DNA of 64,000 nucleotides, from the NCBI RefSeq assembly GCF_002394865.1, contig NZ_DGUZ01000024.1:22553-86552 (forward strand). The letters run 5' to 3'. This document shows positions 23,051-31,203 of the stretch, piece after piece (position 1 is the first letter of the stretch; each line of letters opens with the position of its first letter). The notes beneath the pieces were generated by a model. The model saw nothing but the letters and a program-made list of their open reading frames with translations. It had not been told where the DNA came from and did not search any database. The translations under genes and the position numbers were made by a program. The DNA is from Fibrobacter sp. UBA4297 (lineage in GTDB: Bacteria > Fibrobacterota > Fibrobacteria > Fibrobacterales > Fibrobacteraceae).

Positions 23051-23793
23051 ATTACTATAGTGTTTTAATTTAACGGTTAATTGAAAATCCTGCTACTCTG
23101 CAAAATTTTACGCAGTATAAAATAGAATTTTCTCTCGAATGTCATTCCCGGCTTGACCGGGAATCGCCATATTCATTCGTAAATTATGTGTAAGAAAACT
23201 GTGATGATTTCGTAAGATGCGGTTTTGCGCAATGAGGGGGAGGGTTGGACTAAAGTCCCAACTGTTCGGCTCAATCATGCCAGTCCGTAAACGGCCTGTC
23301 GCGATACTCACCTTAAGCAGTTGTCCCCCTGATTACAGCCCCGGCTTACAATGTCATGCCCGCCACCGAGCGGGCACCTCCTTCTCGTATAGTATCAAAG
23401 CATTCCCGCCGGGTCTTCCATCACCCCCACGTGCGGGCTTCAGACGCCAGACCACCTAAAGGTGGCCATGTCCACGTAAGCGCTAAAGCGCTAAGTGGCC
23501 AAAGGCCGTCACGCCTGGCTTGGAAATGCTGTTAGCTAGAGCTTTATTCAAAACTTACTGAAGCCATTTCTGAAATTAAATATGGTGCAGAATGTGTTGA
23601 TGCTGAAAAATTCTTGAAGGATTTAATGAAATCACCTTCAAAAAAGAATAATGACTATTCGCAGCAAATCAACAAGGTAAAGTGAAAACTTTTTGCGTTT
23701 TTTGCTAAAGTTTTCAGTAGAGCGTGGGGCTGTGCTTCCTTAATTTCGGGCGTTAATCCGCTTTCAAAGCGAGATTCATCAAAGTTGCAAAAT
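23051..23793. repeat. Repeat-rich intergenic region
   Basis: About 740 bp. It holds the GTCAT-type hairpin GTCATTCCCGG-CTTGA-CCGGGAATC (23141-23165) and a second copy of the repeat seen at 14205 (hairpin GTCATGCCCGCC-ACCGA-GCGGGCACC, 23353-23378). Between about 23448 and 23512 lies a chain of adjacent hairpins: CCACC/GGTGG, CCAC..AGCGCT/AGCGCT..GTGG and GGCC-AAA-GGCC. A decayed gene end lies at 23539-23685. Confidence 0.7.
23539..23685 (+). pseudogene. C-terminal remnant of a small protein gene
   Basis: An uninterrupted frame reads ELYSKLTEAISEIKYGAECV and ends QQINKVK-stop. A stop codon (TAG) lies one codon upstream in the same frame and there is no start or ribosome-binding site. The composition (amphipathic helix, Lys-rich tail) looks like the end of a real protein, possibly a small antitoxin-like one, left behind by an insertion or deletion at the repeat border. 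Confidence 0.4.
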
Positions 23794-23952
23794 TCAGCGA
23801 GCGCCCCCATGTCCGAATTTCTTCTCGTATAAAGCGAGCCCGGATTTTTTCATGTATTCTTTTTCAGAGATGGTCTTTTCTCCGGCAACAACCTCAGAAT
23901 TTTTTTTCTTAAATACGAATCCCTCTGAATCTTTAATATATATATGTGGCAT
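23794..23952 (-). CDS. Small hypothetical protein
   Basis: 52 aa from ATG 23952 (MPHIYIKDSEGFVFKKKNSE; SEKEYMKKSGLALYEKKFGH). A longer frame up to 24081 overlaps the upstream gene and looks non-coding before this Met. The ribosome-binding site is poor. It follows the 148 aa gene on the same strand and may be its partner. Not recognised. Confidence 0.45.
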   Translation of the reverse strand: MPHIYIKDSEGFVFKKKNSEVVAGEKTISEKEYMKKSGLALYEKKFGHGGAR

Positions 23953-24061
23953 AATTAAACAGTTTTTCAGGTGAAATTTCGACTTTTTCAGATTGGGTAA
24001 ATATTGTTTGCCAAATCTGTTCTTGATGGAGTTTGTTTCAGCCCTAGTAGTATCATTAAAC

Positions 24062-24508
24062 CTAAATCTTTGCCAATGCAAAAAGATGATTGAATCTGTT
24101 TTGTGCTTTGTTCAGCCATTTTGAGATTTCTGTTTCGTTTGCTATTTTTGCTAGCTCTCTTTTGAAATCACTGAAATAAATTGAAGCATTGTCTAAATCT
24201 TTCTCAACAAGGAATGTGAGTTTTTCGTTGTCTTCGGAATCGATTTTTATGTGTAGTATCGCAGAAAATCTGAAAAATCCTTGTCCTTGAAATAAGACTT
24301 CTTTGACTTTATACAGATGGACATTTCCTTTTATTATTTTGGAAACACCTGCATCGAGGACTGATGTATGCTCATGGACAATAATCCAATTATTTGCGTA
24401 TTTGCTGTTTAGTAAAGCTATGTCTCGAACTTTATTTGCTTCGTAAACAGTTTCCAATTCTTTATTGAGCTTGTTGATGTCGGCTTTTATTTCTTCTAGT
24501 GTTCTCAT
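24062..24508 (-). CDS. Hypothetical protein with N-terminal coiled coil
   Basis: 148 aa, AT-rich. The first 30 residues form a predicted coiled coil (LEEIKADINKLNKELETVYE). The remainder alternates strands and helices (WIIVHEHTSVLDAGVSKIIK, FRFSAILHIKID). There is no signal peptide, and no family is recognised. The DNA is AT-rich relative to the neighbouring core genes, suggesting recent acquisition together with the small downstream gene. Confidence 0.6.
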   Translation of the reverse strand: MRTLEEIKADINKLNKELETVYEANKVRDIALLNSKYANNWIIVHEHTSVLDAGVSKIIKGNVHLYKVKEVLFQGQGFFRFSAILHIKIDSEDNEKLTFLVEKDLDNASIYFSDFKRELAKIANETEISKWLNKAQNRFNHLFALAKI

Positions 24509-24658
24509 TTGTTATACCAATCAGATGTATGATATATTTTAATATATCTTCATTTACAAATTGCCGCAAGTGCTTTGATTTTGTGATTTAATAACAATGG
24601 TGGTGAAATCTTTTCACTATATTTAACACGAAAATTTTCTGAATAAGGGGAGCAAAGT

Positions 24659-25810
24659 ATGATTGCAAAAATTTTTGCGGTTGGTTCTGTGGCGGCGATG
24701 TTCTTGACTGGCTGTTGCGATAAGCGGGCGTCTTGTGAAGATTGCTCGAAATATGAGGAGAAGTCCGCGGCGGTTCAAAAGTCCGCGGCAGTTCCGGCGG
24801 AATCTCGGGATGCCGCGACTCTTGCCGAGCAATCCAAGCAAGCCGTACTTCCCGAGAAACCTCAAGAATCTCTTTCGCTTTGGAATGATCATGCTCCTGC
24901 GAAAGATTCTCTCGAAGCGTTTGTGCGTGCAACGACTGATTCGACCTCTCCAGATTTTATCCCGGCGGAACGCCGCATTGCTGTTTTCGATTGGGATGGT
25001 ACGCTGTTCCTCGAAACCGCTCCGACGTATTTTGATTGGATGCTTTTCGAGCACCGCGTTCTTGACGATTCCACTTACAAGCCTTCGAAAAAGCAGTTGA
25101 AGGCGGCACGCGAGGGCCGGGAAAAGAAGGTTTTTCCGGGGCTGAGCGCAGAGCGCGAACGCATGGTGGCTGAGGCTTACAAGGGCATGACGCTTTCGGA
25201 ATTCGAAGCGTATGTCCGTGCGTTTATGCAAGAACCGCAGCCGGGCTTTACGGGACTCAAGCGTGGCGAGGCTTATTACAAGCCTATGGTCGAAGTGGTG
25301 AAATTCTTGACGGCGAACGGCTTCACGGTTTACGTGAGTAGCGGTACGGAACGCTATACGATGCGCCCAGTTGTTGTTGACGGTCTCGGCCTCCCGCCTA
25401 AACAAATTATCGGTTCCGATGTGGTCGTGGTGTCAAACAACCAAAAAGGTGCGGATGGCCTTGCGTACACATTCCAGAACGGCGACAATCTTGTACTTGC
25501 TGGGCAGAGCATTATCAAGAATTTGCAGACGAATAAAGTAACGACTCTCGCGAGCGAAATCGGTTACCGGCCGGTACTCGCCTTTGGCAACAGCGGTACG
25601 GATGCAAGCCTCTTGAATTATGCAATTTCCAACAACAAGTACAGGGCTATGGGATTCATGCTGCTTTGCGATGACTTGGATCGCGAATATGGCAACGAGG
25701 CGAAAGCCGAAAAAATGCGCGCTGCAAGCGAAAAGTACGGATGGATTCCCGTGTCCATGAAAAACGACTGGAAAACTATCTACGGGGACGGTGTCCAGAA
25801 GGCAAAATAA
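24659..25810 (+). CDS. HAD-superfamily phosphatase, lipoprotein
   Basis: 383 aa. Signal peptide with lipobox LTGC (Cys19) followed by a Cys-rich stretch, then a flexible Ala/Ser region. The HAD core has motif I IAVFDWDGTLFLET (nucleophile Asp111 and Asp113), motif II VYVSSGT and motif III AFGNSGTDASLL. This resembles phosphoserine-phosphatase-like class I HADs but is located outside the cytoplasm. Presumably it releases phosphate from an envelope or nutrient substrate; the specificity is unknown. The ribosome-binding site GGGGAG is clear. It is convergent with the M6-type protease gene. Confidence 0.85.
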   Translation: MIAKIFAVGSVAAMFLTGCCDKRASCEDCSKYEEKSAAVQKSAAVPAESRDAATLAEQSKQAVLPEKPQESLSLWNDHAPAKDSLEAFVRATTDSTSPDFIPAERRIAVFDWDGTLFLETAPTYFDWMLFEHRVLDDSTYKPSKKQLKAAREGREKKVFPGLSAERERMVAEAYKGMTLSEFEAYVRAFMQEPQPGFTGLKRGEAYYKPMVEVVKFLTANGFTVYVSSGTERYTMRPVVVDGLGLPPKQIIGSDVVVVSNNQKGADGLAYTFQNGDNLVLAGQSIIKNLQTNKVTTLASEIGYRPVLAFGNSGTDASLLNYAISNNKYRAMGFMLLCDDLDREYGNEAKAEKMRAASEKYGWIPVSMKNDWKTIYGDGVQKAK

Positions 25811-25834
25811 AATGCGCAGCGGGTGCCGCGCATT
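25800..25834 (-). terminator. Terminator of the M6-type protease gene
   Basis: Stem aatgcgc/gcgcatt (25811-25834), followed on the minus strand by TTATTTTGCC. It lies between two convergent genes. Confidence 0.6.
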
Positions 25835-25839
25835 CCGAA

Positions 25840-27801
25840 TTACTTCGCTATTTCCACGTAAATTCCTTTAGGCAGGTCGGGCATCTCGCCCGACTCTGTT
25901 CTTTTACCGACGGGTTTTCCGAGCGCATTGAAAATCATGTTTCCGGGCTTGCCGCGTTTTGAACTGCGAATGTTTGAAATCCTCGTTGTCTTTTGCGGTA
26001 TCGTGACCGTGATTTCAAAAGTGACTTGCTTGCTTTCGTAAACGACCGCTTGTCGCACGGTGAACGAATCTCCGGCCTTGACTTTGTTCGGCATGTGTCC
26101 GATTTTTGTGGTCATTGTCGAAAGGTCTACGTTAGAATAAACGATGCTTGACCCGTTCGGATCCCAGGCAACGATTTTGCCGTCGGCGTCAAACCAGTGT
26201 CCGGTACCTTCGCCGGTTGTGTTGCTGTTGAGGCTTCCGTTGGGCTCTACACCGTAGAACTTGACTTTATTTGCAATTTCGTTTTGCTTGATGTCTAAAA
26301 TCTTGGCGACATCGCTGCCGTTCAGGTCAAGCGTTACGGGGGCGTAATTGTCGCTAATCGGGAGTGTTGTTTCAAGTGCGATTTTCTGAACCGTGATTTG
26401 GACAGAGCTGCTCGAGCTTCTCGGTGGCGTCACGCTAGACGAACTCGACGAGCTTGAAACAGCCGGCGCACTTGACGAACTCGACGCAATCCCTGTTGAA
26501 CTTGACGATTCTTGTGCTGGGCAGTTCCCGCCTATGCAGAATGATAGCGTTTCTCCGGGCGTCCCGATGTCCGTAATCTTGAGTCCTGTTTTGGAGCCGT
26601 TGTACCAGCGGATGGCGGGGTACTTGTCGTCCGAAAATTCAGGGTAGGCGCTGTAACTAAAGAATGCGTTTGCTGCACTGCCTGGACTTGGCCATTGGTC
26701 GGCGACGTTGTCGTTGGACTTGCCTGCGGCGTTTGCGTGTACGATTCGGAGTCCGAGCTTGTCGGCAGAAGAATTAGCGCCAATTGAAAAATCGTAATGT
26801 TGCATCAAAAGGCCGCTTCCCCTAAGAACTTTGTTGCGGCCCGTGTTCCGTACGTAAGACCAAACTAATCCTTCATTGTCAGGCCTTGCGGGGTTCTTGT
26901 AGCGGTAGCAGACTTCGCCTGGCTTTGTCGTTTCAAGGCTCACGTCGTTGCTGGTTACGTCTACGAATGGAATCCAGCCCTGGTCCGCACGGTAAAAATC
27001 GTTGATGGCGACTGGATTTAAGTCGTTTGCGCGGTTACCCATGGTGCAGTAATCCCCGTACCAGTAAAGGTCTGGCCAGCCAAAAATCATGTGTCCCGAT
27101 TCATGCACAAAGACGTAAATGGAGAATTTGCCGGGCATGTCCGTCATTTGATGATGCGTGAGCCGGACTCCGTCGCGCCTTTCGTTGGACCATCCGGAAT
27201 GCGGCCAAAGGCCTTGTCCCCATGTTTGTCCGGGGCCTGCGTAGACGATGTTGATGGCTTCGGTGGTGCCGTCCTTGTCATTGTCGTAGCGCGAATAATC
27301 CACCTGCGAATCGAAATACGCGAATACTTCTTTCATGAGCGAATCCGATCCCGTATATCCTTGCAAGCTTTCATACCAGGATTTGGGATGCTTTGCGCGG
27401 TACCAGCCGAAAACTTCGTTGGTAAGGTCGAGCTGCCCGTTCGAAACGTCTAGATAGTAGTCGCGCACGGATCCGTTACAGCCGTCCCTGTTGAACCCTT
27501 CCTTGTTCAGCCATTCTTCAACGTCGGCTACCGAGACGGGCGCCTTCTGGTCTGAAAAATCGACGAGGAGCGTGAGACTATAAATTTTGCCCTTTGGGGC
27601 TGCATAATGGCTCTTGTTTTGTGTGACAGGCGTTCGTGCCAAGAGAAAACTTGGCTTGTCTGTGCTTGGGTTGTTGAATGTCGGTCGAGCCTCTTCGGGC
27701 CATTCCTGGACGCGTTTCCCCTGATACACGATGTCTGCAAAAAGCATCGTTGGGAGTAACAGTAAGCTAGATAAAACGCCAAATGCAATTTTTGTTTTCA
27801 T
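25840..27801 (-). CDS. Secreted M6-type metalloprotease with poly-Ser linker
   Basis: 653 aa with an N-terminal signal peptide (cleaved near FADIVYQG). The catalytic domain of the immune-inhibitor-A/M6 kind has the zinc motif HESGH at 233-237 and a following GWPDLY. A Ser-rich linker (about residues 430-470) leads to a C-terminal beta-sandwich domain. The last 40 residues (FNALGKPVG and LPKGIYVEIAK) resemble a type IX secretion or cell-surface sorting tail. The composition is typical of Fibrobacter secreted enzymes. The target is unknown: fibre-surface or host proteins are possible. Confidence 0.87.
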   Translation of the reverse strand: MKTKIAFGVLSSLLLLPTMLFADIVYQGKRVQEWPEEARPTFNNPSTDKPSFLLARTPVTQNKSHYAAPKGKIYSLTLLVDFSDQKAPVSVADVEEWLNKEGFNRDGCNGSVRDYYLDVSNGQLDLTNEVFGWYRAKHPKSWYESLQGYTGSDSLMKEVFAYFDSQVDYSRYDNDKDGTTEAINIVYAGPGQTWGQGLWPHSGWSNERRDGVRLTHHQMTDMPGKFSIYVFVHESGHMIFGWPDLYWYGDYCTMGNRANDLNPVAINDFYRADQGWIPFVDVTSNDVSLETTKPGEVCYRYKNPARPDNEGLVWSYVRNTGRNKVLRGSGLLMQHYDFSIGANSSADKLGLRIVHANAAGKSNDNVADQWPSPGSAANAFFSYSAYPEFSDDKYPAIRWYNGSKTGLKITDIGTPGETLSFCIGGNCPAQESSSSTGIASSSSSAPAVSSSSSSSSVTPPRSSSSSVQITVQKIALETTLPISDNYAPVTLDLNGSDVAKILDIKQNEIANKVKFYGVEPNGSLNSNTTGEGTGHWFDADGKIVAWDPNGSSIVYSNVDLSTMTTKIGHMPNKVKAGDSFTVRQAVVYESKQVTFEITVTIPQKTTRISNIRSSKRGKPGNMIFNALGKPVGKRTESGEMPDLPKGIYVEIAK

Positions 27802-27923
27802 AAAAACATCCCTTTCTCTTTTTAGAAATACATTAATTTGCGGAAAGAAGGTATATCGTACGAAAAATGCAAGGACTATTAGTATTGTTTATAGCCTATT
27901 TTTATTACATTTCCCCCGAGACA

Positions 27924-27953
27924 CTAATAACTAATGACTAATAACCAGTGACC
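27924..27953. repeat. Heptad-phased tract upstream of pyrH
   Basis: CACTAATAACTAATGACTAA and on: ACTAATA, ACTAATG, ACTAATA, ACCAGTG at 7-nt steps, ending 6 nt before the pyrH ATG, where no Shine-Dalgarno sequence is visible. Confidence 0.65.
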
Positions 27954-27958
27954 AAATT

Positions 27959-28663
27959 ATGAAATTCAAACGCATTCTCCTCAAGCTCAGTGGCGAAGCC
28001 CTCGCAGGCGAAAAGGGCCACGGCATCGACAACCAGATTCTTTCTGACATGGCCTCCGAAATTGCATCCATCGTCAAGCAGGGCGTTCAAGTAGCTCTCG
28101 TGATTGGCGGCGGCAACCTCGTTCGCGGTATTTCCGCTTCTGCAGGAGGCATGAACCGCGCCCAGGGCGATGCCATGGGCATGCTCGGCACCGTGATGAA
28201 CGGCCTCGCCATGCAAGATGCTTTGGACAAGCAGGGTATTGACTCCGTCGTGATGTCCGCCATCCGCATGGAACCGGTTTGCGAATTCTTCGACCGCCGC
28301 AAGGCTCTCAAGCTCTTGTCCGCTGGCTCCGTGGTCATCTTCTCTGCCGGTACGGGTAACCCGTTCTTTACCACAGACAGCTGCGCCGCTCTTCGCGCTA
28401 TCGAAAGCGAATGCGATGTCATCATGAAGGCCACCAAGGTCGACGGCATCTACACGGCCGACCCGGTCAAGGATCCGACGGCCACTCGCTTCGACGACAT
28501 CAGCTACAAGGAAGTCATTTCCCGCGGCCTCAAGGTGATGGACACCGCAGCCGTTGCTCTCTGCATGGAAAACAACATGCCCATCTTTGTGTTCAAGATG
28601 GAAAAGGGCAACCTCACGCGCGCCGCTATCGAAGGCGACCTCGGCACTCTCGTGCATTGCTAA
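27959..28663 (+). CDS. pyrH: Uridylate kinase (UMP kinase)
   Basis: 234 aa hexameric bacterial UMP kinase of the amino-acid-kinase fold. Motifs: RILLKLSGEALAGEKGHGID at the start, VALVIGGGNLVRG, GTGNPFFTTDSCAALRA and KVDGIYTADPVKDP. The usual length is kept. Normally it follows tsf and precedes frr; here both neighbours are more than 13 kb away, though orientation and order are unchanged. It lacks a Shine-Dalgarno sequence; a heptad-phased AT-rich tract runs up to the start. Confidence 0.97.
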   Translation: MKFKRILLKLSGEALAGEKGHGIDNQILSDMASEIASIVKQGVQVALVIGGGNLVRGISASAGGMNRAQGDAMGMLGTVMNGLAMQDALDKQGIDSVVMSAIRMEPVCEFFDRRKALKLLSAGSVVIFSAGTGNPFFTTDSCAALRAIESECDVIMKATKVDGIYTADPVKDPTATRFDDISYKEVISRGLKVMDTAAVALCMENNMPIFVFKMEKGNLTRAAIEGDLGTLVHC

Positions 28664-28727
28664 AAAATCTGAATCTGCTAAGCGCTCGTTCGTTGATAAA
28701 AAGTTAGATTTTCCCTAGAGGAATACT

Positions 28728-29927
28728 ATGGAAATATTTGACCAGGTTATCGACAGAAACGGGCGCAATTTTGTTAAGAACAATGAGGACTTTTTAAGGA
28801 ACGTGTTCAAAAACGACCCGGATGTGGAAAACGTTGTTAAGGACGTAATTCCATTGTGGGTGGCGGACATGGATTTTAAAAGTCCTCCCGCGGTGATTGA
28901 GGCTATCAAGGACTACGCCGATTACGGTATCTTTGGTTACCCGAGGTCTGGCCCGAAGGCCCGCAGAGCCGCTATCGAATGGTATAAACGGCGCCACAAC
29001 TGGGTGATTGAAGACGATAGCCTCCTTGCCGCTCCGACGGTGATGTTTTCTGTGGCGATGGCGATTCGCGCTCTTTCAAGGGAAGGCGAGAGCGTTATTA
29101 TTTTCCAACCGGTTTATCCGCCTTTTGCCGGAGTTGTTCTTGCGAATAAACGTAACCTGGTGGTATCGGAACTGGGATTGCAAGACGGCCGCTACGAAAT
29201 AGACTTTGAAGATTTTGAAAAGAAAGTTGTCGAAAATCATGTGAAAGTCTTGCTGTTCTGCTCTCCGCATAATCCTGTGGGTCGCGTGTGGACCATCAAT
29301 GAACTGAAGCGGCTTGCTTCGATTGTGGAACGCTACGGGGTGAAGGTCATCAGCGATGAAATCCATTGCGACTTTGTCTTTGATGGGCATGAGCATATTC
29401 CTTTTGCTAAGGTGTCTGAATATGTGAAGCAGAATTCTATCACGTGTATTGCACCGACCAAGACTTTTAATTTGGCTGGAATCCAGGGCTCGTTTTGCGT
29501 AGCTGCGAACAGAAGTCTGAAGGTCGCTATTTTGGAACCTTGGGAAGCGACGGGCTTGCATACTCCAAGCGGAACCGCATTTGCCGCCATGGAGGCTGCT
29601 TACCGTTATGGCAGTGAATGGTTTGATTCCTTGCGAGAATATATTTATGATAACGTAAAGCTTGTGGAAGAAGCTCTCAAGGAAACGAAAATAAAGGTGA
29701 TTCCTTCTGAAAGTACATACTTGCTTTGGCTGGATTGTCGCAAAATGGATGTGCCTCCCAATACGCTTTTGCTTAAGTATTTCTTGAAGGAGGCCCATGT
29801 GTGGCTGAACGAGGGATTGACTTTTGGCGAAGGGGGAAGGGGCTTTGTGCGCATGAACGTTGCAAGTCCAAGGAGCGTCCTAAAAGAAGCTTTGCGCCGC
29901 ATAACATCACTGAACGCGGTCAAATAA
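28728..29927 (+). CDS. patB: PatB/MalY-type aminotransferase, cystathionine beta-lyase (C-S lyase)
   Basis: 399 aa PLP enzyme of the aminotransferase I/II fold in the MalY/PatB subfamily, which cleaves C-S bonds in cystathionine or cysteine conjugates. Motifs: PLWVADMDFKSPPAVIEAI at the N terminus, YGIFGYPRSG, FCSPHNPVGRVWT, KVISDEIHCDFVFDGHEHIP, the PLP-lysine segment APTKTFNLAGIQGS and the phosphate-binding Arg region FVRMNVASPRSVL. It precedes the nifH-like gene (convergent) and is the first of several sulfur-related genes around the nitrogenase-like cluster, which hints at a shared role in releasing sulfur from organic compounds. The symbol is by subfamily only. Confidence 0.85.
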   Translation: MEIFDQVIDRNGRNFVKNNEDFLRNVFKNDPDVENVVKDVIPLWVADMDFKSPPAVIEAIKDYADYGIFGYPRSGPKARRAAIEWYKRRHNWVIEDDSLLAAPTVMFSVAMAIRALSREGESVIIFQPVYPPFAGVVLANKRNLVVSELGLQDGRYEIDFEDFEKKVVENHVKVLLFCSPHNPVGRVWTINELKRLASIVERYGVKVISDEIHCDFVFDGHEHIPFAKVSEYVKQNSITCIAPTKTFNLAGIQGSFCVAANRSLKVAILEPWEATGLHTPSGTAFAAMEAAYRYGSEWFDSLREYIYDNVKLVEEALKETKIKVIPSESTYLLWLDCRKMDVPPNTLLLKYFLKEAHVWLNEGLTFGEGGRGFVRMNVASPRSVLKEALRRITSLNAVK

Positions 29928-29956
29928 AAAACTCCACTTTCTTTACGAAAGTGGAG
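29924..29956. terminator. Shared terminator between patB-like and nifH-like genes
   Basis: Perfect stem ctccacttt/aaagtggag (29932-29956, loop ctttacg). On the minus strand it is followed by TTTTTTATTTG, so it ends the nifH-like transcript. A-rich DNA on the other side makes it weaker for the plus strand. Confidence 0.8.
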
Positions 29957-29981
29957 CGTGTTTGAGGGTTTTAGACAGAAC

Positions 29982-30827
29982 TTAGATAGAATAGTCTTTT
30001 TCCATCATGCCGTAGTCGATGAGAATTTGTTCCAAACGGTCCTGAGTCATCGGTGTCGGGATGGTGAGAAGTTCGTTTTCATCAATGTTCTTTGCGAGTT
30101 CGCGGTAGACGTTTGCCTGAGAACATTTGGGCTCGAATTCAATCACGGTTTTCTTGCGGATTTCGGCTTGCTGCACGACGTTGTTGCGCGGCACAAACTG
30201 GATAAGCTGTGTGTTGAGTTCCTTGGTGAATGCACGGAGCAGGTCAAGTTCGTTGTCAACATTACGGCTGTTGCAGATGATGCCGCCCAAGCGGACTTCG
30301 CCGCGTTCGGCATACTTTGCAATACCCTTGCAAATGTTGTTTGCTGCGTAGAGGGCCATCATTTCGCCAGATGCGACAATGTAGATTTCCTTGGCCTTGC
30401 CTTCGCGAATCGGCATGGCGAAACCGCCGCACACCACGTCACCAAGCACATCGTAGAACACATAATCGAGATCTTCGGTGTAAGCGCCGAGCTGCTCGAG
30501 CATGCTGATGGAAGTGATGATGCCGCGGCCTGCACAGCCTACGCCTGGTTCCGGGCCGCCGGATTCTACACAGCGTACGCCTTTGAAACCGACCTTTTCG
30601 AGGTCCGCAAGTTGGATTTCGGTTTTGTTGTCGCGTATAGTGTCGAGAACCGTTTTCTGGTGAAGGCCGCCAAGCAAAAGACGTGTAGAGTCTGCCTTGG
30701 GGTCGCAACCGACAACGAGAACGTGCTTACCTTGTTCGACAAGCCCGGCGGTCAAGTTCTGGGTCGTGGTGGATTTGCCGATGCCGCCCTTGCCGTAAAT
30801 AGCGATTTGACGTAACTTCTTTGACAT
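29982..30827 (-). CDS. Nitrogenase-like iron protein (NifH family)
   Basis: 281 aa ATP-dependent reductase with a bridging [4Fe-4S] cluster, giving electrons to the NifDK-like partner. The P-loop is GKGGIGKSTTTQN (residues 12-24) and switch I is CDPKADSTRLLLGG. The two cluster cysteines are in ESGGPEPGVGCAGRGI and in switch II DVLGDVVCGGFAMPIR. The Arg after the first Cys that is ADP-ribosylated in some NifH proteins is present. C-terminally it lacks the longer tail of classical NifH. It is divergent from the radical SAM-nifX-nifD-nifK operon. I place it in the nitrogenase-like group (IV), based on the company it keeps rather than on a tree. No symbol assigned. Confidence 0.92.
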   Translation of the reverse strand: MSKKLRQIAIYGKGGIGKSTTTQNLTAGLVEQGKHVLVVGCDPKADSTRLLLGGLHQKTVLDTIRDNKTEIQLADLEKVGFKGVRCVESGGPEPGVGCAGRGIITSISMLEQLGAYTEDLDYVFYDVLGDVVCGGFAMPIREGKAKEIYIVASGEMMALYAANNICKGIAKYAERGEVRLGGIICNSRNVDNELDLLRAFTKELNTQLIQFVPRNNVVQQAEIRKKTVIEFEPKCSQANVYRELAKNIDENELLTIPTPMTQDRLEQILIDYGMMEKDYSI

Positions 30828-30851
30828 TGTGTCTCCTTAGGATTTTATTCC

Positions 30852-30888
30852 CTACAGAAACACTAGGCGAATGTGAATTTAGGTACTT
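30852..30888. repeat. First copy of a duplicated element in the divergent intergenic region
   Basis: CTACAGAAACACTAGGCGAA, then after 9 nt AGGTACTT. The same pattern (CTAC.G.AACACTAGGC.AA...AGGTA.TT) recurs at 31144-31177 in the same orientation. This copy falls in the nifH-like leader, antisense to it. A hairpin-like ACAAGCC-AATT-GGGTTGT with a T-run follows at 30901-30927. Confidence 0.6.
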
Positions 30889-31090
30889 TTTGGAGCGAAG
30901 ACAAGCCAATTGGGTTGTATTTTTTTATAAAGTCAAGAAAAAAGCGGTTGTTTATAAGCCTAATCTTTTGTACGGTATATGTTTTTTCTATAAGAGTGAT
31001 TTGAAATTTTGTTGGCTATAATAAGCGATAGCTATTATCTATAACTTGAGGCTTTTTTCCATTTTTCTTAAAAAAAGAAACTCGTTTTTA

Positions 31091-31119
31091 TTGACATTCT
31101 TTTATTGTAGACCTAATTT
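31091..31119 (+). promoter_or_regulatory. sigma-70-type promoter of the nitrogenase-like operon
   Basis: TTGACA (31091-31096), 17 nt, TAATTT (31114-31119). Start expected near 31126. No -24/-12 element was seen in this intergenic region. Confidence 0.75.
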
Positions 31120-31125
31120 TGTCCT

Positions 31126-31203
31126 CAAAACAGAAAAACCTCTCTACCGGAACACTAGGCAAAAACTCCAGGTAATTGAAGAAAATTACATCCGAGAGGT
31201 TTT
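31126..31203 (+). promoter_or_regulatory. Structured leader that can hide the ribosome-binding site
   Basis: AACCTCTC (31137-31144) pairs with GAGAGGTT (31194-31201), which contains the Shine-Dalgarno sequence of the radical SAM gene. Inside, ACCGGA can pair with TCCaGGT (31146-31151, 31167-31173), or GTAATT with AATTAC (31172-31177, 31184-31189). The repeated AACACTAGGC lies in the loop. It could be a small riboswitch or protein-binding leader; it matches no riboswitch consensus I know. Confidence 0.45.
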
